Shown here: positions 44,513 through 53,156 of the stretch, in pieces | Layout: every line of letters begins with the position of its first letter | Position numbering within the stretch: the first letter of the stretch is position 1 | From: Undibacterium umbellatum | GTDB lineage: Bacteria; Pseudomonadota; Gammaproteobacteria; Burkholderiales; Burkholderiaceae_D | DNA length: 64,000 bases | Assembly: GCF_014284125.1 (NCBI RefSeq) | Contig: NZ_JACOFX010000001.1 | Span: 124,001-188,000, forward strand | Direction: 5' to 3' | Made by a program: the position numbers and the translations under genes | The notes under the pieces: generated by a model | Seen by the model: the letters and a program-made list of their open reading frames with translations, nothing else | Databases searched by the model: none | Told to the model about the DNA's origin: nothing

Positions 44513-44791
44513 ATGAAAGACTATTATTTTATTCTCGGTATTGCCACCAATGCGAGTCTGGCAGACGTCAAGAAGGCGTTTCGTCAAAAGGCTGCAGAGT
44601 TTCATCCAGACAGGAATGATTCTGAACTGGCGCCGGAAAAATTCCATGCGGTCAAAGAAGCTTACGATATTTTGTCGGACGAAGCTGCCCGTACGGCCTA
44701 TGATGAAAATCGTAGGCGCAATTTGCTGGATTCTCCTATCGAGACAGCGACCGAAATCTGGAAAAATTATTTATCAGGAGTATTGCAGTGA
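44513..44791 (+). CDS. Small J-domain protein
   Basis: A 92-residue protein comprising essentially one J-domain: YYFILGIATNASLADVKKAFRQKA, the HPD motif (31-33), and EAYDILSDEAARTAYDENRR, followed by a short helical tail. It should stimulate the ATPase of an Hsp70 (DnaK). There is no Gly/Phe region or zinc domain, so it is a class C J-protein that delivers a special client. The start at 44513 has AAGGGTG upstream. Its stop overlaps the next gene's GTG by four bases. Confidence 0.9.
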   Translation: MKDYYFILGIATNASLADVKKAFRQKAAEFHPDRNDSELAPEKFHAVKEAYDILSDEAARTAYDENRRRNLLDSPIETATEIWKNYLSGVLQ

Positions 44792-45390
44792 AATTGTCGC
44801 GTTTTTTTGAAGATATTATTCCGCTCTATAAGGCTGAATTGGATGATTTGAAATCCGATTCCGAGGGCAAAAACGTCCTCAAAGCCAGATTGCGCGAAAA
44901 GGCAGAACAATTGCCTATGTTGTTGCCGATGATGGCAAGCAATCCTGAAATGTTGGCTGTGGCTTTCCATGAGGGCTTCATCTTCATGAATCCACTGACG
45001 ATGGAATCTTTGATTACTAAAGAAGCAGGCAACTTCCCTTCATGGAAAACTGTATCGGCTGCAGTCAAGCTGGAACCATGGGCGGAACCCTTGAGCCGCA
45101 TCGTCTTGAAAGATGCAGATGGTGAAACCTTTCTGGTAACGGCTGCAGCGCTGGAATATCTGAATCGTAGCAACACCACGCGCAAGGCTGGAGCCAGCGC
45201 AGCAGTTGGTGCTGACGAGGACGAAGATAAGGAAGCCAATGAGGAAAATGAAGAGCTGAAAGAGCATGGCGATCTTGACGGCCAGTACGGCAGACATGGT
45301 CGCGATGACGGTGATGATGGCGATGATTATGATCTGGGCGAAGCCGGTGCGGACTGGTTGGCCGAGCAAGGTTTTGACCGCAAAGAATAG
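44788..45390 (+). CDS. Hypothetical protein with acidic tail (J-domain operon)
   Basis: A 200-residue protein that I do not recognise. It starts at a GTG with AGGAG at proper spacing, overlapping the J-domain gene stop (GTGA). The first 130 residues look globular and helical (PMLLPMMASNPEMLAVAFHEGFIF). The C-terminal third is strongly acidic and low-complexity (DEDEDKEANEENEEL, DDGDDGDDYDLGEAGADW). The translational coupling argues for partnership with the J-protein. Confidence 0.75.
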   Translation: MKLSRFFEDIIPLYKAELDDLKSDSEGKNVLKARLREKAEQLPMLLPMMASNPEMLAVAFHEGFIFMNPLTMESLITKEAGNFPSWKTVSAAVKLEPWAEPLSRIVLKDADGETFLVTAAALEYLNRSNTTRKAGASAAVGADEDEDKEANEENEELKEHGDLDGQYGRHGRDDGDDGDDYDLGEAGADWLAEQGFDRKE

Positions 45391-45398
45391 GAGTACAG

Positions 45399-46169
45399 AT
45401 GAATTATCCTGCATTAATCGAAGCCCAAAGCCTGGTCAAGGCGGGTGATATTGCCGGTGCTGAACATGCACTGGCCAACCTGGCAGAAACCGAAGGCGAC
45501 AAAGCACTGGTAGCCGCTCTGGATGAATTCCCGGCCAAGGATCTGCTGGCGATTATCCGTGAATACGATGCTTCCAAAGAGTCTTTGGTGAATCTGCTGG
45601 TCACGCCTGAACAATTTGCCCAGGCTGTGGTGCTGGAACGTCGCTATGGCGACCAGACCCATGAGCAATTGCGTGGCATGGTCAATTCCGTCATTTTCCG
45701 AGAGGGCGCTGATCCGGCAGAATTCTTGTATGAAATCGCGGAAGTGGAGGGTGGCTATGATGCACTCGTCGATTATCTGCTGGACAGGGCGCAAATGGTG
45801 GAGCATTTCTACCGTTATGCGACTTTCGATTTGTATGAGTACGGTGATGACAATAAAACGCAAGCGCGTGATGATGATTTACTCAATCTGACGCGCGACA
45901 CTGAGAGTTTGGCATCGCCTTTGGACATGGCGAATCTGGAAGACCATGACTGGATGCAGGTGACTTACCTGCTGCGTTATGAGTTGCCAGAAATTTTCCG
46001 CGAAGTGTTGATGAAATTGCGTGCACGTTACAAGGCTTACCAGGCAAGTCTGGCACAAGATGAATTATTGGAAGGCGGCGAGGGCAGTGCTGAAGAAGAG
46101 CAGGAAGAACGTCCTAAAAATAATGATGATGGCGACGATAAGGATGATGACGAAGAGTCTGCCTTGTAA
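45399..46169 (+). CDS. Hypothetical protein with acidic tail (J-domain operon)
   Basis: A 256-residue unrecognised protein with AGGAG just upstream and eight bases after the previous stop. Its fold is mainly helical with repeated hydrophobic heptads, HEAT- or TPR-like in feel, followed by an acidic tail (EEEQEERPKNNDDGDDKDDDEESAL). The recurrence of an acidic, disordered tail in two consecutive operon members is notable. No catalytic motif, signal peptide or membrane segment is seen. Confidence 0.75.
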   Translation: MNYPALIEAQSLVKAGDIAGAEHALANLAETEGDKALVAALDEFPAKDLLAIIREYDASKESLVNLLVTPEQFAQAVVLERRYGDQTHEQLRGMVNSVIFREGADPAEFLYEIAEVEGGYDALVDYLLDRAQMVEHFYRYATFDLYEYGDDNKTQARDDDLLNLTRDTESLASPLDMANLEDHDWMQVTYLLRYELPEIFREVLMKLRARYKAYQASLAQDELLEGGEGSAEEEQEERPKNNDDGDDKDDDEESAL

Positions 46170-46194
46170 TTATTGATGTTATTTTGATGCACGT

Positions 46195-46224
46195 GGCAGG
46201 CAGGAGTTTTTCTGCCTGCCTTTC
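46195..46224 (+). terminator. Terminator-like hairpin in the J-domain region
   Basis: A perfect nine-bp GC-rich stem (46195-46203 with 46212-46220) with an eight-base T-rich loop and a short T tract. It may partially terminate after the second acidic-tail gene. Confidence 0.6.
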
Positions 46225-46255
46225 AATTCCATAGCCTGCTTCTGTTCTGGTGTTT

Positions 46256-47479
46256 ATGCCTGAAAATACTTTTGAAATTGCCCTGCTTGATAATCGCCCT
46301 TATTTTGAATCGGCGCTGCGTTATGGCGTGCAAAAGGCGATAATCTCTACTAGCAAGATTGCTGCAATTGAGGCGGAAGCCCCAAAAGGCATGGTGCAGA
46401 TAGCGGATGCTTTCGGTAGTAAATACCTGCGCCCTGAAATTGAAGCGGCACGCAAACGTATAGTCAACCTGGCCAGCTTGTATCTGATCGAAACAACCAA
46501 GGGAGATCTCGAACTGGCTGCCAAAATGATACGCGACAATACCTTTTTGACTTTGTCGCGCGGTGGCTCAGGTTTGCTGAAAGCATTGTTTGCCATGCCA
46601 GAATACGCCTTGCTGGGGCATGAAGCCAAAGGTAAGGTAGAGGATTTTCTGGAAGCCTGGTCACTCAAAGAAAAGCCAATTGAGTACAGGAACACGCTCG
46701 AGCACCGGCAGATGAATGCGCTGGAAATCGAGGCGGGCTACTGGTTTGGTGAAGAGCTGGGCTTGTCTGCCAGTTACCTCAAAGAAGAGGATGTAGAGGC
46801 CGTATCAGTAGTCCGCACCGCTTTATTGTTGCAAATGTTTGGCAAGGCTGAGGCGACATTGCAAAACCAGGTGGAGTTTGCCAGCCTGATCGACGCTATC
46901 CGCGCATATTCCGCGGCAAAGTTGAAAAAAGCATTGTCTGCCATTGATCTGGCTGATATCCCTGAGAAATTTCATTCCATTGTTGAGCGCATACTGGGCG
47001 AGATCAAATCCCATGATCTGCCGCGCCTGCAAGATAAATCAGCCTCTCTCGACAAGCTGGTGTATGAACTCAAGGATCGCTATTATTTGCGCGACCATGA
47101 AGTCGAAGACACTTCTGAATACGATGCCCTGGTGTCCAAGGAATGGACGAAATTGACCAAGGGGAAAACCGATATCGATTCTTTGCTGACTTTGTTTGTC
47201 TGTATCGTAGGTGGCATTACACCTAAAACGATATTGCCAGAAAAAACGGCAAAAAGCCTGGTGAAAAAATTTCGTGATGAAGGATTTAATCCTGAACTGG
47301 CAACAGACTGGATTAAAATAGCAGCACCTCACGAAAAGCAGGAAGGCTTGCTGGAAGACTGGAATAATTTCGTGGAAGAGGCCGGTAATTATTTAATGGA
47401 TGATTGGGATACCAAGTACACTGGCGCCATGCGCTTTCTGGATGCAAATTGTCATATTCAAAAATCGGCCAAAAAATAA
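46256..47479 (+). CDS. Large hypothetical protein (J-domain operon neighbour)
   Basis: A 407-residue, soluble, helical protein with no family I recognise. ATG at 46256 is used; a GTG two codons earlier is possible. Segments such as LAAKMIRDNTFLTLSRGGSGLLKALFAMPEYALLG and VEDFLEAWSLKEKPIEYRNTLEHRQMNALEIEAGYW show regular hydrophobic-helix spacing. It lies 86 bases after the previous gene with a hairpin between, so it may be a separate unit or attenuated. Its function is unknown; the neighbourhood suggests protein-quality control or ribosome-related handling. Confidence 0.7.
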   Translation: MPENTFEIALLDNRPYFESALRYGVQKAIISTSKIAAIEAEAPKGMVQIADAFGSKYLRPEIEAARKRIVNLASLYLIETTKGDLELAAKMIRDNTFLTLSRGGSGLLKALFAMPEYALLGHEAKGKVEDFLEAWSLKEKPIEYRNTLEHRQMNALEIEAGYWFGEELGLSASYLKEEDVEAVSVVRTALLLQMFGKAEATLQNQVEFASLIDAIRAYSAAKLKKALSAIDLADIPEKFHSIVERILGEIKSHDLPRLQDKSASLDKLVYELKDRYYLRDHEVEDTSEYDALVSKEWTKLTKGKTDIDSLLTLFVCIVGGITPKTILPEKTAKSLVKKFRDEGFNPELATDWIKIAAPHEKQEGLLEDWNNFVEEAGNYLMDDWDTKYTGAMRFLDANCHIQKSAKK

Positions 47480-47486
47480 TTGTCGT

Positions 47487-47520
47487 GCTGGATCAAATTC
47501 CAGGTGTAATTTGATCCAGC
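47487..47520. terminator. Perfect 13-bp inverted repeat between convergent genes
   Basis: Arms at 47487-47499 and 47508-47520 (GCTGGATCAAATT and its complement) enclose eight bases. It is symmetric and probably acts as a bidirectional terminator between the large hypothetical gene and the opposing secreted-protein operon, though no long T run follows. Confidence 0.55.
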
Positions 47521-47592
47521 GAACTTTTACATGGTCGACTCACTTGCAGATGACCGTATCAAGTGGGTATCCTGTGACTGAATCTGCAGGCA

Positions 47593-48183
47593 CTATTTCA
47601 GGCCGCTCCTGGCAGTTGTCCCATTTTGTAATTCTGGATGCTCGTTGATCAACTGTCCCTGCATCGCAGTGATGCGGCGTAATTTTTCTTCTCCTTTGGC
47701 AAGCTCTGCTGGCGCGATACCCATGTCGCGTGCACGGGCAATTGCTTCGCGCAGACGTGGTATTTCCTCATCTGCAGCTAGTACATAAGCTGCATACAGT
47801 CGTGCGTTTTGCCTCGCTTCATATTGCTGGTAGGCTTTGGGGTCAGCCAGTTCAGCGGCCGTAGGCATTTCCTGAGTGACCTGGCTGCGGGCTATTGGTG
47901 GTGTGCGAGGATCGCCCTCACGTGTAGCAGCAAGGCTCTGAACGGCAGAAATTTCTGGCCCTGTGGGTAGCAAGGGTACGAATTTTCTTTCGTCGGTTCG
48001 TTCCGGAAATGGTGGCGGCCATGTATCCGTGCGCATGTTTTCCGGCGGACCCAACTTACTGGTGCTGGAGGATGGTGCTGCCGTTTGCTGCCGGGTTTGA
48101 GTATCGTCAGCTTGCGGCCACAATTGCCAGATCATCAGCCCTGTCGTTACTGTAATTGCAATTGCGATGAATATGCTTTTCAT
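47593..48183 (-). CDS. Membrane-anchored hypothetical protein, third gene of phospholipase operon
   Basis: A 196-residue protein with one N-terminal hydrophobic segment (MKSIFIAIAITVTTGLMIWQLWPQ), then a Pro/Ser/Thr-rich linker (about 30-75) and a helical charged C-terminal domain with EARQNARLYAAYVLAADEEIPRLREAIARARDMGI. It looks periplasmic with an inner-membrane anchor. Unknown family. Position 23 bases after the parvulin gene suggests a role with the secreted phospholipase-like protein, by analogy with membrane-anchored lipase foldases. Confidence 0.65.
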   Translation of the reverse strand: MKSIFIAIAITVTTGLMIWQLWPQADDTQTRQQTAAPSSSTSKLGPPENMRTDTWPPPFPERTDERKFVPLLPTGPEISAVQSLAATREGDPRTPPIARSQVTQEMPTAAELADPKAYQQYEARQNARLYAAYVLAADEEIPRLREAIARARDMGIAPAELAKGEEKLRRITAMQGQLINEHPELQNGTTARSGLK

Positions 48184-48206
48184 CGTTGCCCCACCTCGCT
48201 GGTTGA

Positions 48207-49595
48207 TTAATTAAGTAATGCCGCCTGGTTAATCTCAATTTTCGCGCTCTTGCGTAATTGCGCCTGCAAAGAAGATAGCTGGCGAATAGCTTTCTCTTGT
48301 GCTATAGCCCGGCTAGCCAGATAACGTACAGTCTCTGAAGCTGGGTCCTGATAGCCGTCATTGCGTTTTTCTACTAGAACGATTTCCCAATGAGCCGTCT
48401 CGTTGGGTGCGACAGCAGTGCGAATCGGTGGTGATACTTTGCCAGGCTCTTGCATGTAGGCCAATTGCTCCAGCCAGGACAATTGTCCCCGATGGGCGAT
48501 GAGCCCCATGTCGCCGCCTTGCTGTGCATCAGGCGCTGTTGAGTATTGTTTTGCGAGGCTGGCGAAATTAGCTCCCTGGTGCGCCAGTTCGCTGACCTGG
48601 CGAGCTTGCTCCTCATTATCCAGGCGTATATGGCGCGCTTTGACCGAGACAATTCGCTTGAACTCTTCTTTATGGCTATGAAAATAAGCCTGCACCTCTT
48701 TGGGCTTCACTTCTGCTGCGAGCTGATTCAACAGCCTGCTTTCAGAATCGGTATCCGCACCTATGCCATGCAGGCTCATGACGGCCTGGACCGAATTTTT
48801 CTCTTGCAATGCTCTTCTCAGATCACTAAGCGCAGACTCTCCAAAGCGCTGACGCGCCCAGTCAAGCACATACAAATTGGCGAGATAAAGCTGGGCTTGC
48901 TGGCGAATGAAATCACGGTTGCGGTTGAAAAATTCCACTCGCCCTTGCACATTCTGGCGGCGGAATACGGCATACAAGCTGATGCTGCTGGCTGCTGCAA
49001 AGTTGCTGCGCAAGACAAGTACATGAGTCGCTGCCGTTTGTTGAGTTGGGTTCAGACTATAGTCGAGCATAATCCTGTTTCTGGCGCCAAACACGGCGTT
49101 CAACTGGTCTTCATCCAGCTTACCGTGTTCCTGGATTAGCGCATCCAATCTTCCGCCAGGAAGTTTGCTGATGGCAGTTTCCAGGTCTTTGCGATAAACG
49201 GTGCGCAAATAACCACTGAGCTGGTTGTCCAGCATCACATCAGGTTCAAACGCAACTCGCCTGGATGCTTGCAGTTCTTCTTCGGCAAATTTCTCACGCG
49301 CATCTTCTGCGAGCAAACGATTACTGAGGATGTTATCGAGGATGTCGGCGCGCACGGTTTTTGGATTCTCCAGTTGTGCCATCTGGGTAAGTACTTCCAG
49401 TGTCAGTTTGTGGACAGGAGTACCATTCAGATGTGCAACCACTTCTGGATGATGTGCAATCTGGTTCGCTGCCACTGCAGGAGCAATGTCCACTGCAATG
49501 GCAGTAGCGGACATTGCCAGGCACAGTACAGACAGGCAATTCTTGATAATGGTGAGGCTCATTTTTAATCGCAAGCTGATGCCTAGTCTGTACAT
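48207..49595 (-). CDS. Periplasmic parvulin-type peptidyl-prolyl isomerase
   Basis: A SurA/PpiC-type foldase of 462 residues. The start at 49595 has GAGG overlapping the stop of the upstream gene and is favoured over a TTG two codons earlier; an in-frame ATG near 49562 is also possible. A hydrophobic segment (KNCLSVLCLAMSATAIA) gives a signal peptide or anchor. A helical N-terminal chaperone region is followed by a parvulin domain near 310-410 (VKARHIRLDNEEQARQ, QYSTAPDAQQGGDMGLIAHRGQL). It resembles EpsD-type isomerases. Coupling to the phospholipase gene suggests a dedicated foldase. Confidence 0.85.
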   Translation of the reverse strand: MYRLGISLRLKMSLTIIKNCLSVLCLAMSATAIAVDIAPAVAANQIAHHPEVVAHLNGTPVHKLTLEVLTQMAQLENPKTVRADILDNILSNRLLAEDAREKFAEEELQASRRVAFEPDVMLDNQLSGYLRTVYRKDLETAISKLPGGRLDALIQEHGKLDEDQLNAVFGARNRIMLDYSLNPTQQTAATHVLVLRSNFAAASSISLYAVFRRQNVQGRVEFFNRNRDFIRQQAQLYLANLYVLDWARQRFGESALSDLRRALQEKNSVQAVMSLHGIGADTDSESRLLNQLAAEVKPKEVQAYFHSHKEEFKRIVSVKARHIRLDNEEQARQVSELAHQGANFASLAKQYSTAPDAQQGGDMGLIAHRGQLSWLEQLAYMQEPGKVSPPIRTAVAPNETAHWEIVLVEKRNDGYQDPASETVRYLASRAIAQEKAIRQLSSLQAQLRKSAKIEINQAALLN

Positions 49596-49603
49596 AGTCA
49601 ACC

Positions 49604-50626
49604 TCAGCTATTCAGGCGGTTGGCGGCACGGTTCAGTACGTGAACCATCATGGCAATCGCGTGCGGTACTACCATACGCCCAACCCGGATACGGTCGTTC
49701 TGATCAGTTGAGGAAAGCACGATCCCGCCATTTTGATAAGAATAAGTGCCGCCCTGTGTCAACAATTGGCGTATGTCAGTGGCATTGGGTGCCAATGGCG
49801 TGAAGTCGGCCATAGCTGCGTTGACCAGGGCAGGGTCATTCAAGTTCTGGCTGTAGTAATAGCTGTTGACCCATTGCTCCCATCCAGAGTGATTACGGGC
49901 CGAGGTGGTCCAGGTATGATGTGGCTGCAGCAAGTCGGTCGAATGCATGACAAAACCCAGACTTTGCAGACTGGGGCTGCTGAGGAATTGCTGGAACCAG
50001 TATTGCGCCAGATTATCGATAGGCTGGAAAGGAATTTTTTCAAAATCGGCATATTGGCTGGGCGTAGAATAACCACCATGGCGGTAATGCGCTTCGGTTA
50101 TGCCATAACTGTTGTACTTGCTACTGTCGCCAAACCAGCCCTTCATGCCGCCGGGGCCATCATCCAGATAATCACCAACCAGCCAGGACGCCGCCAGATT
50201 ATCTACATCGCCGGCCACAGTAAGCTTGGCATAGTTATAGCCGCCAAAAGGATTGCCATGTACATCAGGGCCTGAGGTGTGGTTTTGGAAATGCCAGTAA
50301 GACGTGTATTTGACGATGCTTTGTGCAGCGCCCCAGACAGGTGCTAACTGGCAATTGCCGGTGGTGGCGCCGCAGATGTAGGTGTCGGCGAAATCATCGA
50401 CATCGTATGCCCCCTGGCCCATGGCAGTGGCAAACTGCTCTACGGTATACCCTGCGCGAGCCAGGCCACTTGCCAGCGCCTTATAGTTGGTTTTGTCTGG
50501 GTTGTTTTTCATGAAGTTCACCGCGTCTATGGCGATGCGACGATGGGTCTCTTGCTGGAAGGCATGTACTGGAGTGAGGCTGCAAAGCAAGGCAGCTACG
50601 GCCGCCAGTTTGAAAAGGTATTTCAT
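49604..50626 (-). CDS. Secreted zinc-dependent phospholipase C/S1-P1 nuclease-like protein
   Basis: A 340-residue secreted protein with a typical signal peptide (cleavage likely after A22). The mature protein has the metal-binding pattern of the Zn-phospholipase C/S1-P1 nuclease fold: an N-terminal His (H28), Asp cluster at 75-78 (YDVDDF), H112/H116 (YWHFQNH), the D231-x2-QP-x-H237 motif, and H246-x3-E250 (NHSGWE). One difference is that the histidine before D231 is three rather than four residues away (H228). Substrate could be a phospholipid or nucleic acid. It heads a three-gene operon with a parvulin and a membrane-anchored protein. Confidence 0.8.
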   Translation of the reverse strand: MKYLFKLAAVAALLCSLTPVHAFQQETHRRIAIDAVNFMKNNPDKTNYKALASGLARAGYTVEQFATAMGQGAYDVDDFADTYICGATTGNCQLAPVWGAAQSIVKYTSYWHFQNHTSGPDVHGNPFGGYNYAKLTVAGDVDNLAASWLVGDYLDDGPGGMKGWFGDSSKYNSYGITEAHYRHGGYSTPSQYADFEKIPFQPIDNLAQYWFQQFLSSPSLQSLGFVMHSTDLLQPHHTWTTSARNHSGWEQWVNSYYYSQNLNDPALVNAAMADFTPLAPNATDIRQLLTQGGTYSYQNGGIVLSSTDQNDRIRVGRMVVPHAIAMMVHVLNRAANRLNS

Positions 50627-51135
50627 GGAACGTCCTTCAGGTTTGGTTATAAAAGGAGCGAAACTTGGACCGCTGAAATGGGTACTGCGACCAACTCATA
50701 CCTTGGGACATGAGCCGGGAGCCGCAGCAAGTATGCAAAGACAGTGGAAGTTAAATAATTTCAGCGAATTAGCTTTTTAACATGGGCGGAAACGGCGGCA
50801 TTACTGTTTTTTCTAGAATGCGACCTCTAGTTTTCCGTAATCAATATGTCATTTTTTGTGCGTAGATATAAGAAAAAACTATCTTTTCTGGATGCTGATG
50901 CAAACTTTGGAATGCATGCAGTGTGAGGCGGCGTCAGGCTGGATAAGGGGGATGGCTGAATTGTCAATGAATTGCAGTTCGGTAGGGGCTTACGCGAAGG
51001 ATTGTGTTGGGTGGGGTATAAGGGGATGAAAATTTCAAAAATCGCGGATAATGATGTTGTTAATAAGTAACGGCAGGATCTGCAGGGACTTGCCATCTTT
51101 TTATTTCAGAAAATGACAAGTCCCATGTATGCACA
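50627..51135. other. Intergenic region without a recognised gene
   Basis: About 510 bases between the phospholipase-like gene's promoter side and the 3' end of the alcohol dehydrogenase gene. Short frames here lack ribosome sites and family similarity. A 12-bp imperfect inverted repeat (51085-51096 with 51113-51124) lies 12 bases past the dehydrogenase stop and may end its transcript. Otherwise I see nothing. Confidence 0.5.
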
Positions 51136-52296
51136 CTACAAACTTAATTCCAATACCTGACGACTGACATCCAGCGTCACATCTCGTTTTTCACCCAGGC
51201 CGACCATACGGTGGGTTTCCAGTGCTGATAGAATAGGAGCAATATCATCGCTGCCAAGCTGATAGTCGCTGAGGCGGGTTTTGACGCCCATCTGCTCAAA
51301 GTAATCCTGCATGCGGCTGATGGCTGTTTCTATACGGCTGTCTTCGTCACCATCATGTAAGCCCCAGACGCGTTCTGCAAACTGTAGCAACTTTGCCCGC
51401 TTGCCTTCCTTGCGTACCCGTAGCATGCTGGGCAGCACTATAGCCAGGGTTTGGGCGTGGTCGATGTTATGCAAGGCTGTCAGTTCATGGCCTATCATAT
51501 GCGTTGCCCAGTCTTGTGGTACACCAGTCGAGATCATGCCATTCAGGGCCATGGTGGCGCACCACATGAGATTGGCGCGCACGTCATAATCTTCTGGGTT
51601 CGCCAGGGCTTTCGGGCCTTCTTCTATCAGTGTCAGCAGCAGGCCTTCGGCAAATCTGTCTTGCACTGGTGAATTCACCGGGTAAGTCAGGTATTGTTCC
51701 ATGACGTGAACAAAGGCATCAACGGCGCCGTTACCTATCTGGCGTACTGGCAGGGTAAAGGTTTTGGTCGGGTCCAGTACCGAGAATTGCGGGAAGCAAT
51801 GGCGGCTGGAGAAAGCCATTTTTGCCTTGATGGATTTGCGGGTGACGACGCCACCATTGTTCATTTCAGAGCCGGTAGCCGGCAAGGTCAGTACGCTGCC
51901 AAAAGGCATGGCCTTGGTTACATTGCTGCCGCGTTTTTCCATGATGGCCCAGGGATCGCCGCCTTCAAACAGTGCTGCAGCGGCGATGAATTTGGTGCCG
52001 TCAATGACAGAGCCGCCGCCAACTGCAAGCAAAAAATCGATCTTGTTTTGTTTGATGAGATCGACGGCCTTCATCAGGGTTTCATAGCTGGGGTTTGGCT
52101 CTATACCAGTAAATTCGGTGACTTTGCGTGTGCCAAGTGCTGCGATGACTTCATCATAAACACCATTTTGTTTGATGCTGCCACCACCATACAGCATCAG
52201 CACATGGGCTTCGGCCGGAATGGCTTTGTTCAGGTCGGCTATGCGCCCTTTACCAAACAGGATTTGTGTTGGGTTATAAAAATCAAAATTCAGCAT
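51136..52296 (-). CDS. Iron-containing alcohol dehydrogenase (YqhD/butanol dehydrogenase-like)
   Basis: A 386-residue group III alcohol dehydrogenase using NAD(P)H to interconvert aldehydes and alcohols. The start at 52296 is chosen because GGAGGA precedes it with six bases; the codon at 52302 would touch the ribosome site. Cofactor motif GGGSVIDGTKF and LPATGSEMNNGGV are typical, and metal ligands lie in the segments GAVDAFVHVMEQYLT, GHELTALHNIDHAQTLA. The closest type is NADPH-dependent YqhD. Operator site 6 lies 47 bases upstream, hinting at co-regulation with acyl-CoA genes. Confidence 0.9.
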   Translation of the reverse strand: MLNFDFYNPTQILFGKGRIADLNKAIPAEAHVLMLYGGGSIKQNGVYDEVIAALGTRKVTEFTGIEPNPSYETLMKAVDLIKQNKIDFLLAVGGGSVIDGTKFIAAAALFEGGDPWAIMEKRGSNVTKAMPFGSVLTLPATGSEMNNGGVVTRKSIKAKMAFSSRHCFPQFSVLDPTKTFTLPVRQIGNGAVDAFVHVMEQYLTYPVNSPVQDRFAEGLLLTLIEEGPKALANPEDYDVRANLMWCATMALNGMISTGVPQDWATHMIGHELTALHNIDHAQTLAIVLPSMLRVRKEGKRAKLLQFAERVWGLHDGDEDSRIETAISRMQDYFEQMGVKTRLSDYQLGSDDIAPILSALETHRMVGLGEKRDVTLDVSRQVLELSL

Positions 52297-52343
52297 ATGC
52301 ATTCCTCCAGAAAGAAGACATCTTAGCGCAAATAGAAAAAATC

Positions 52344-52355
52344 GACCGGTCGTGC
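52344..52355. promoter_or_regulatory. Palindromic operator-like site 6 (alcohol dehydrogenase), weak
   Basis: The sequence GACCGGTCGTGC keeps the right half of the shared pattern (CGTGC) but its left half is altered. It lies 47 bases before the dehydrogenase start. It could be a lower-affinity copy or a chance match. Confidence 0.4.
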
Positions 52356-52360
52356 ACTTT

Positions 52361-53113
52361 TTAATTGCTTAAGAACAGAAAAACTGTCGGTTTTTTATGA
52401 AAATCAGGGCCTTGCTGTTTGCTTAAACTGCTTTTCCATTCGGCTGCAGTTTTTGTTTGCAGTGATTCTGTGTCCAGGCTCAAATCTGTTGCCACGCATA
52501 TCAGGGTGCCTGGGCTGCAGTGATTGCTCAGTGCTTCCAGCATGGCAGCATTGCGGTAGGGGGTTTCTATGAGTAGTTGCGTCTGCTTCTCCTTTTTTGA
52601 TCTTTCTTCGAGTTCCTTGATCCGCTTGGCTCGGAGTGCTGCATCCGTCGGCAAGTAACCGTGAAAGGCAAAGCTTTGTCCGTTCAGCCCGCTGCCCATC
52701 AAAGCCAGCAACAGCGATGAGGGGCCGACCAGAGGGCGCACCTTGATATTGCGTTGATGAGCGAGCCTGACCAGATTTGCGCCGGGATCGGCAACGGCGG
52801 GCACGCCAGCTTCAGATATCAGACCTACGTCATGACCTAGCAACAAAGGTTGCAACAAGCCTTCCAATGCCTGTGCCGGTGTATTGATATTCAATTCACT
52901 GATCTGGATTTCCTGCATGGCTTTTTGCAGTGGATGTGCCTGCGACAGGTATTTCAGATAAGCGCGCGTAGTTTTAGCGTTTTCAGCGACGAAATGACTG
53001 AGCTCTGCCGTCATTTTTTGTACGGTATCGGGAATGATGCTGGCAAGTAAATTAACTTGCTGATCTTCGTTCAGACCCAGGGTATTGGGGATTAAGTAAA
53101 GCGTGCCTGTCAT
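52361..53113 (-). CDS. RsmI-like SAM-dependent methyltransferase
   Basis: A 250-residue tetrapyrrole-methylase-fold enzyme similar to RsmI, which 2'-O-methylates C1402 of 16S rRNA. The motif LISEAGVPAVADPGANLV and GPSSLLLALMGSGLNGQSFAFHGYLP match RsmI. It is shorter than RsmI (about 280-290) with a divergent N terminus, so it is probably a second paralogue with an uncertain substrate. It lies directly downstream of maf (about 43 bases), as in many betaproteobacteria. Confidence 0.8.
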   Translation of the reverse strand: MTGTLYLIPNTLGLNEDQQVNLLASIIPDTVQKMTAELSHFVAENAKTTRAYLKYLSQAHPLQKAMQEIQISELNINTPAQALEGLLQPLLLGHDVGLISEAGVPAVADPGANLVRLAHQRNIKVRPLVGPSSLLLALMGSGLNGQSFAFHGYLPTDAALRAKRIKELEERSKKEKQTQLLIETPYRNAAMLEALSNHCSPGTLICVATDLSLDTESLQTKTAAEWKSSLSKQQGPDFHKKPTVFLFLSN

Positions 53114-53156
53114 GGGTTTTTGATTTTTTATTTATGGAATGTACAAAGGTTTAATT

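Noticed and set aside
50827..51096. Open frame for 89 residues between the phospholipase-like gene and the alcohol dehydrogenase
   Set aside because: Low-complexity Ser/Pro/Leu translation without start signals.
51694..52326. Open frame antisense to the alcohol dehydrogenase
   Set aside because: Shadow of a well-supported gene; no start signals.
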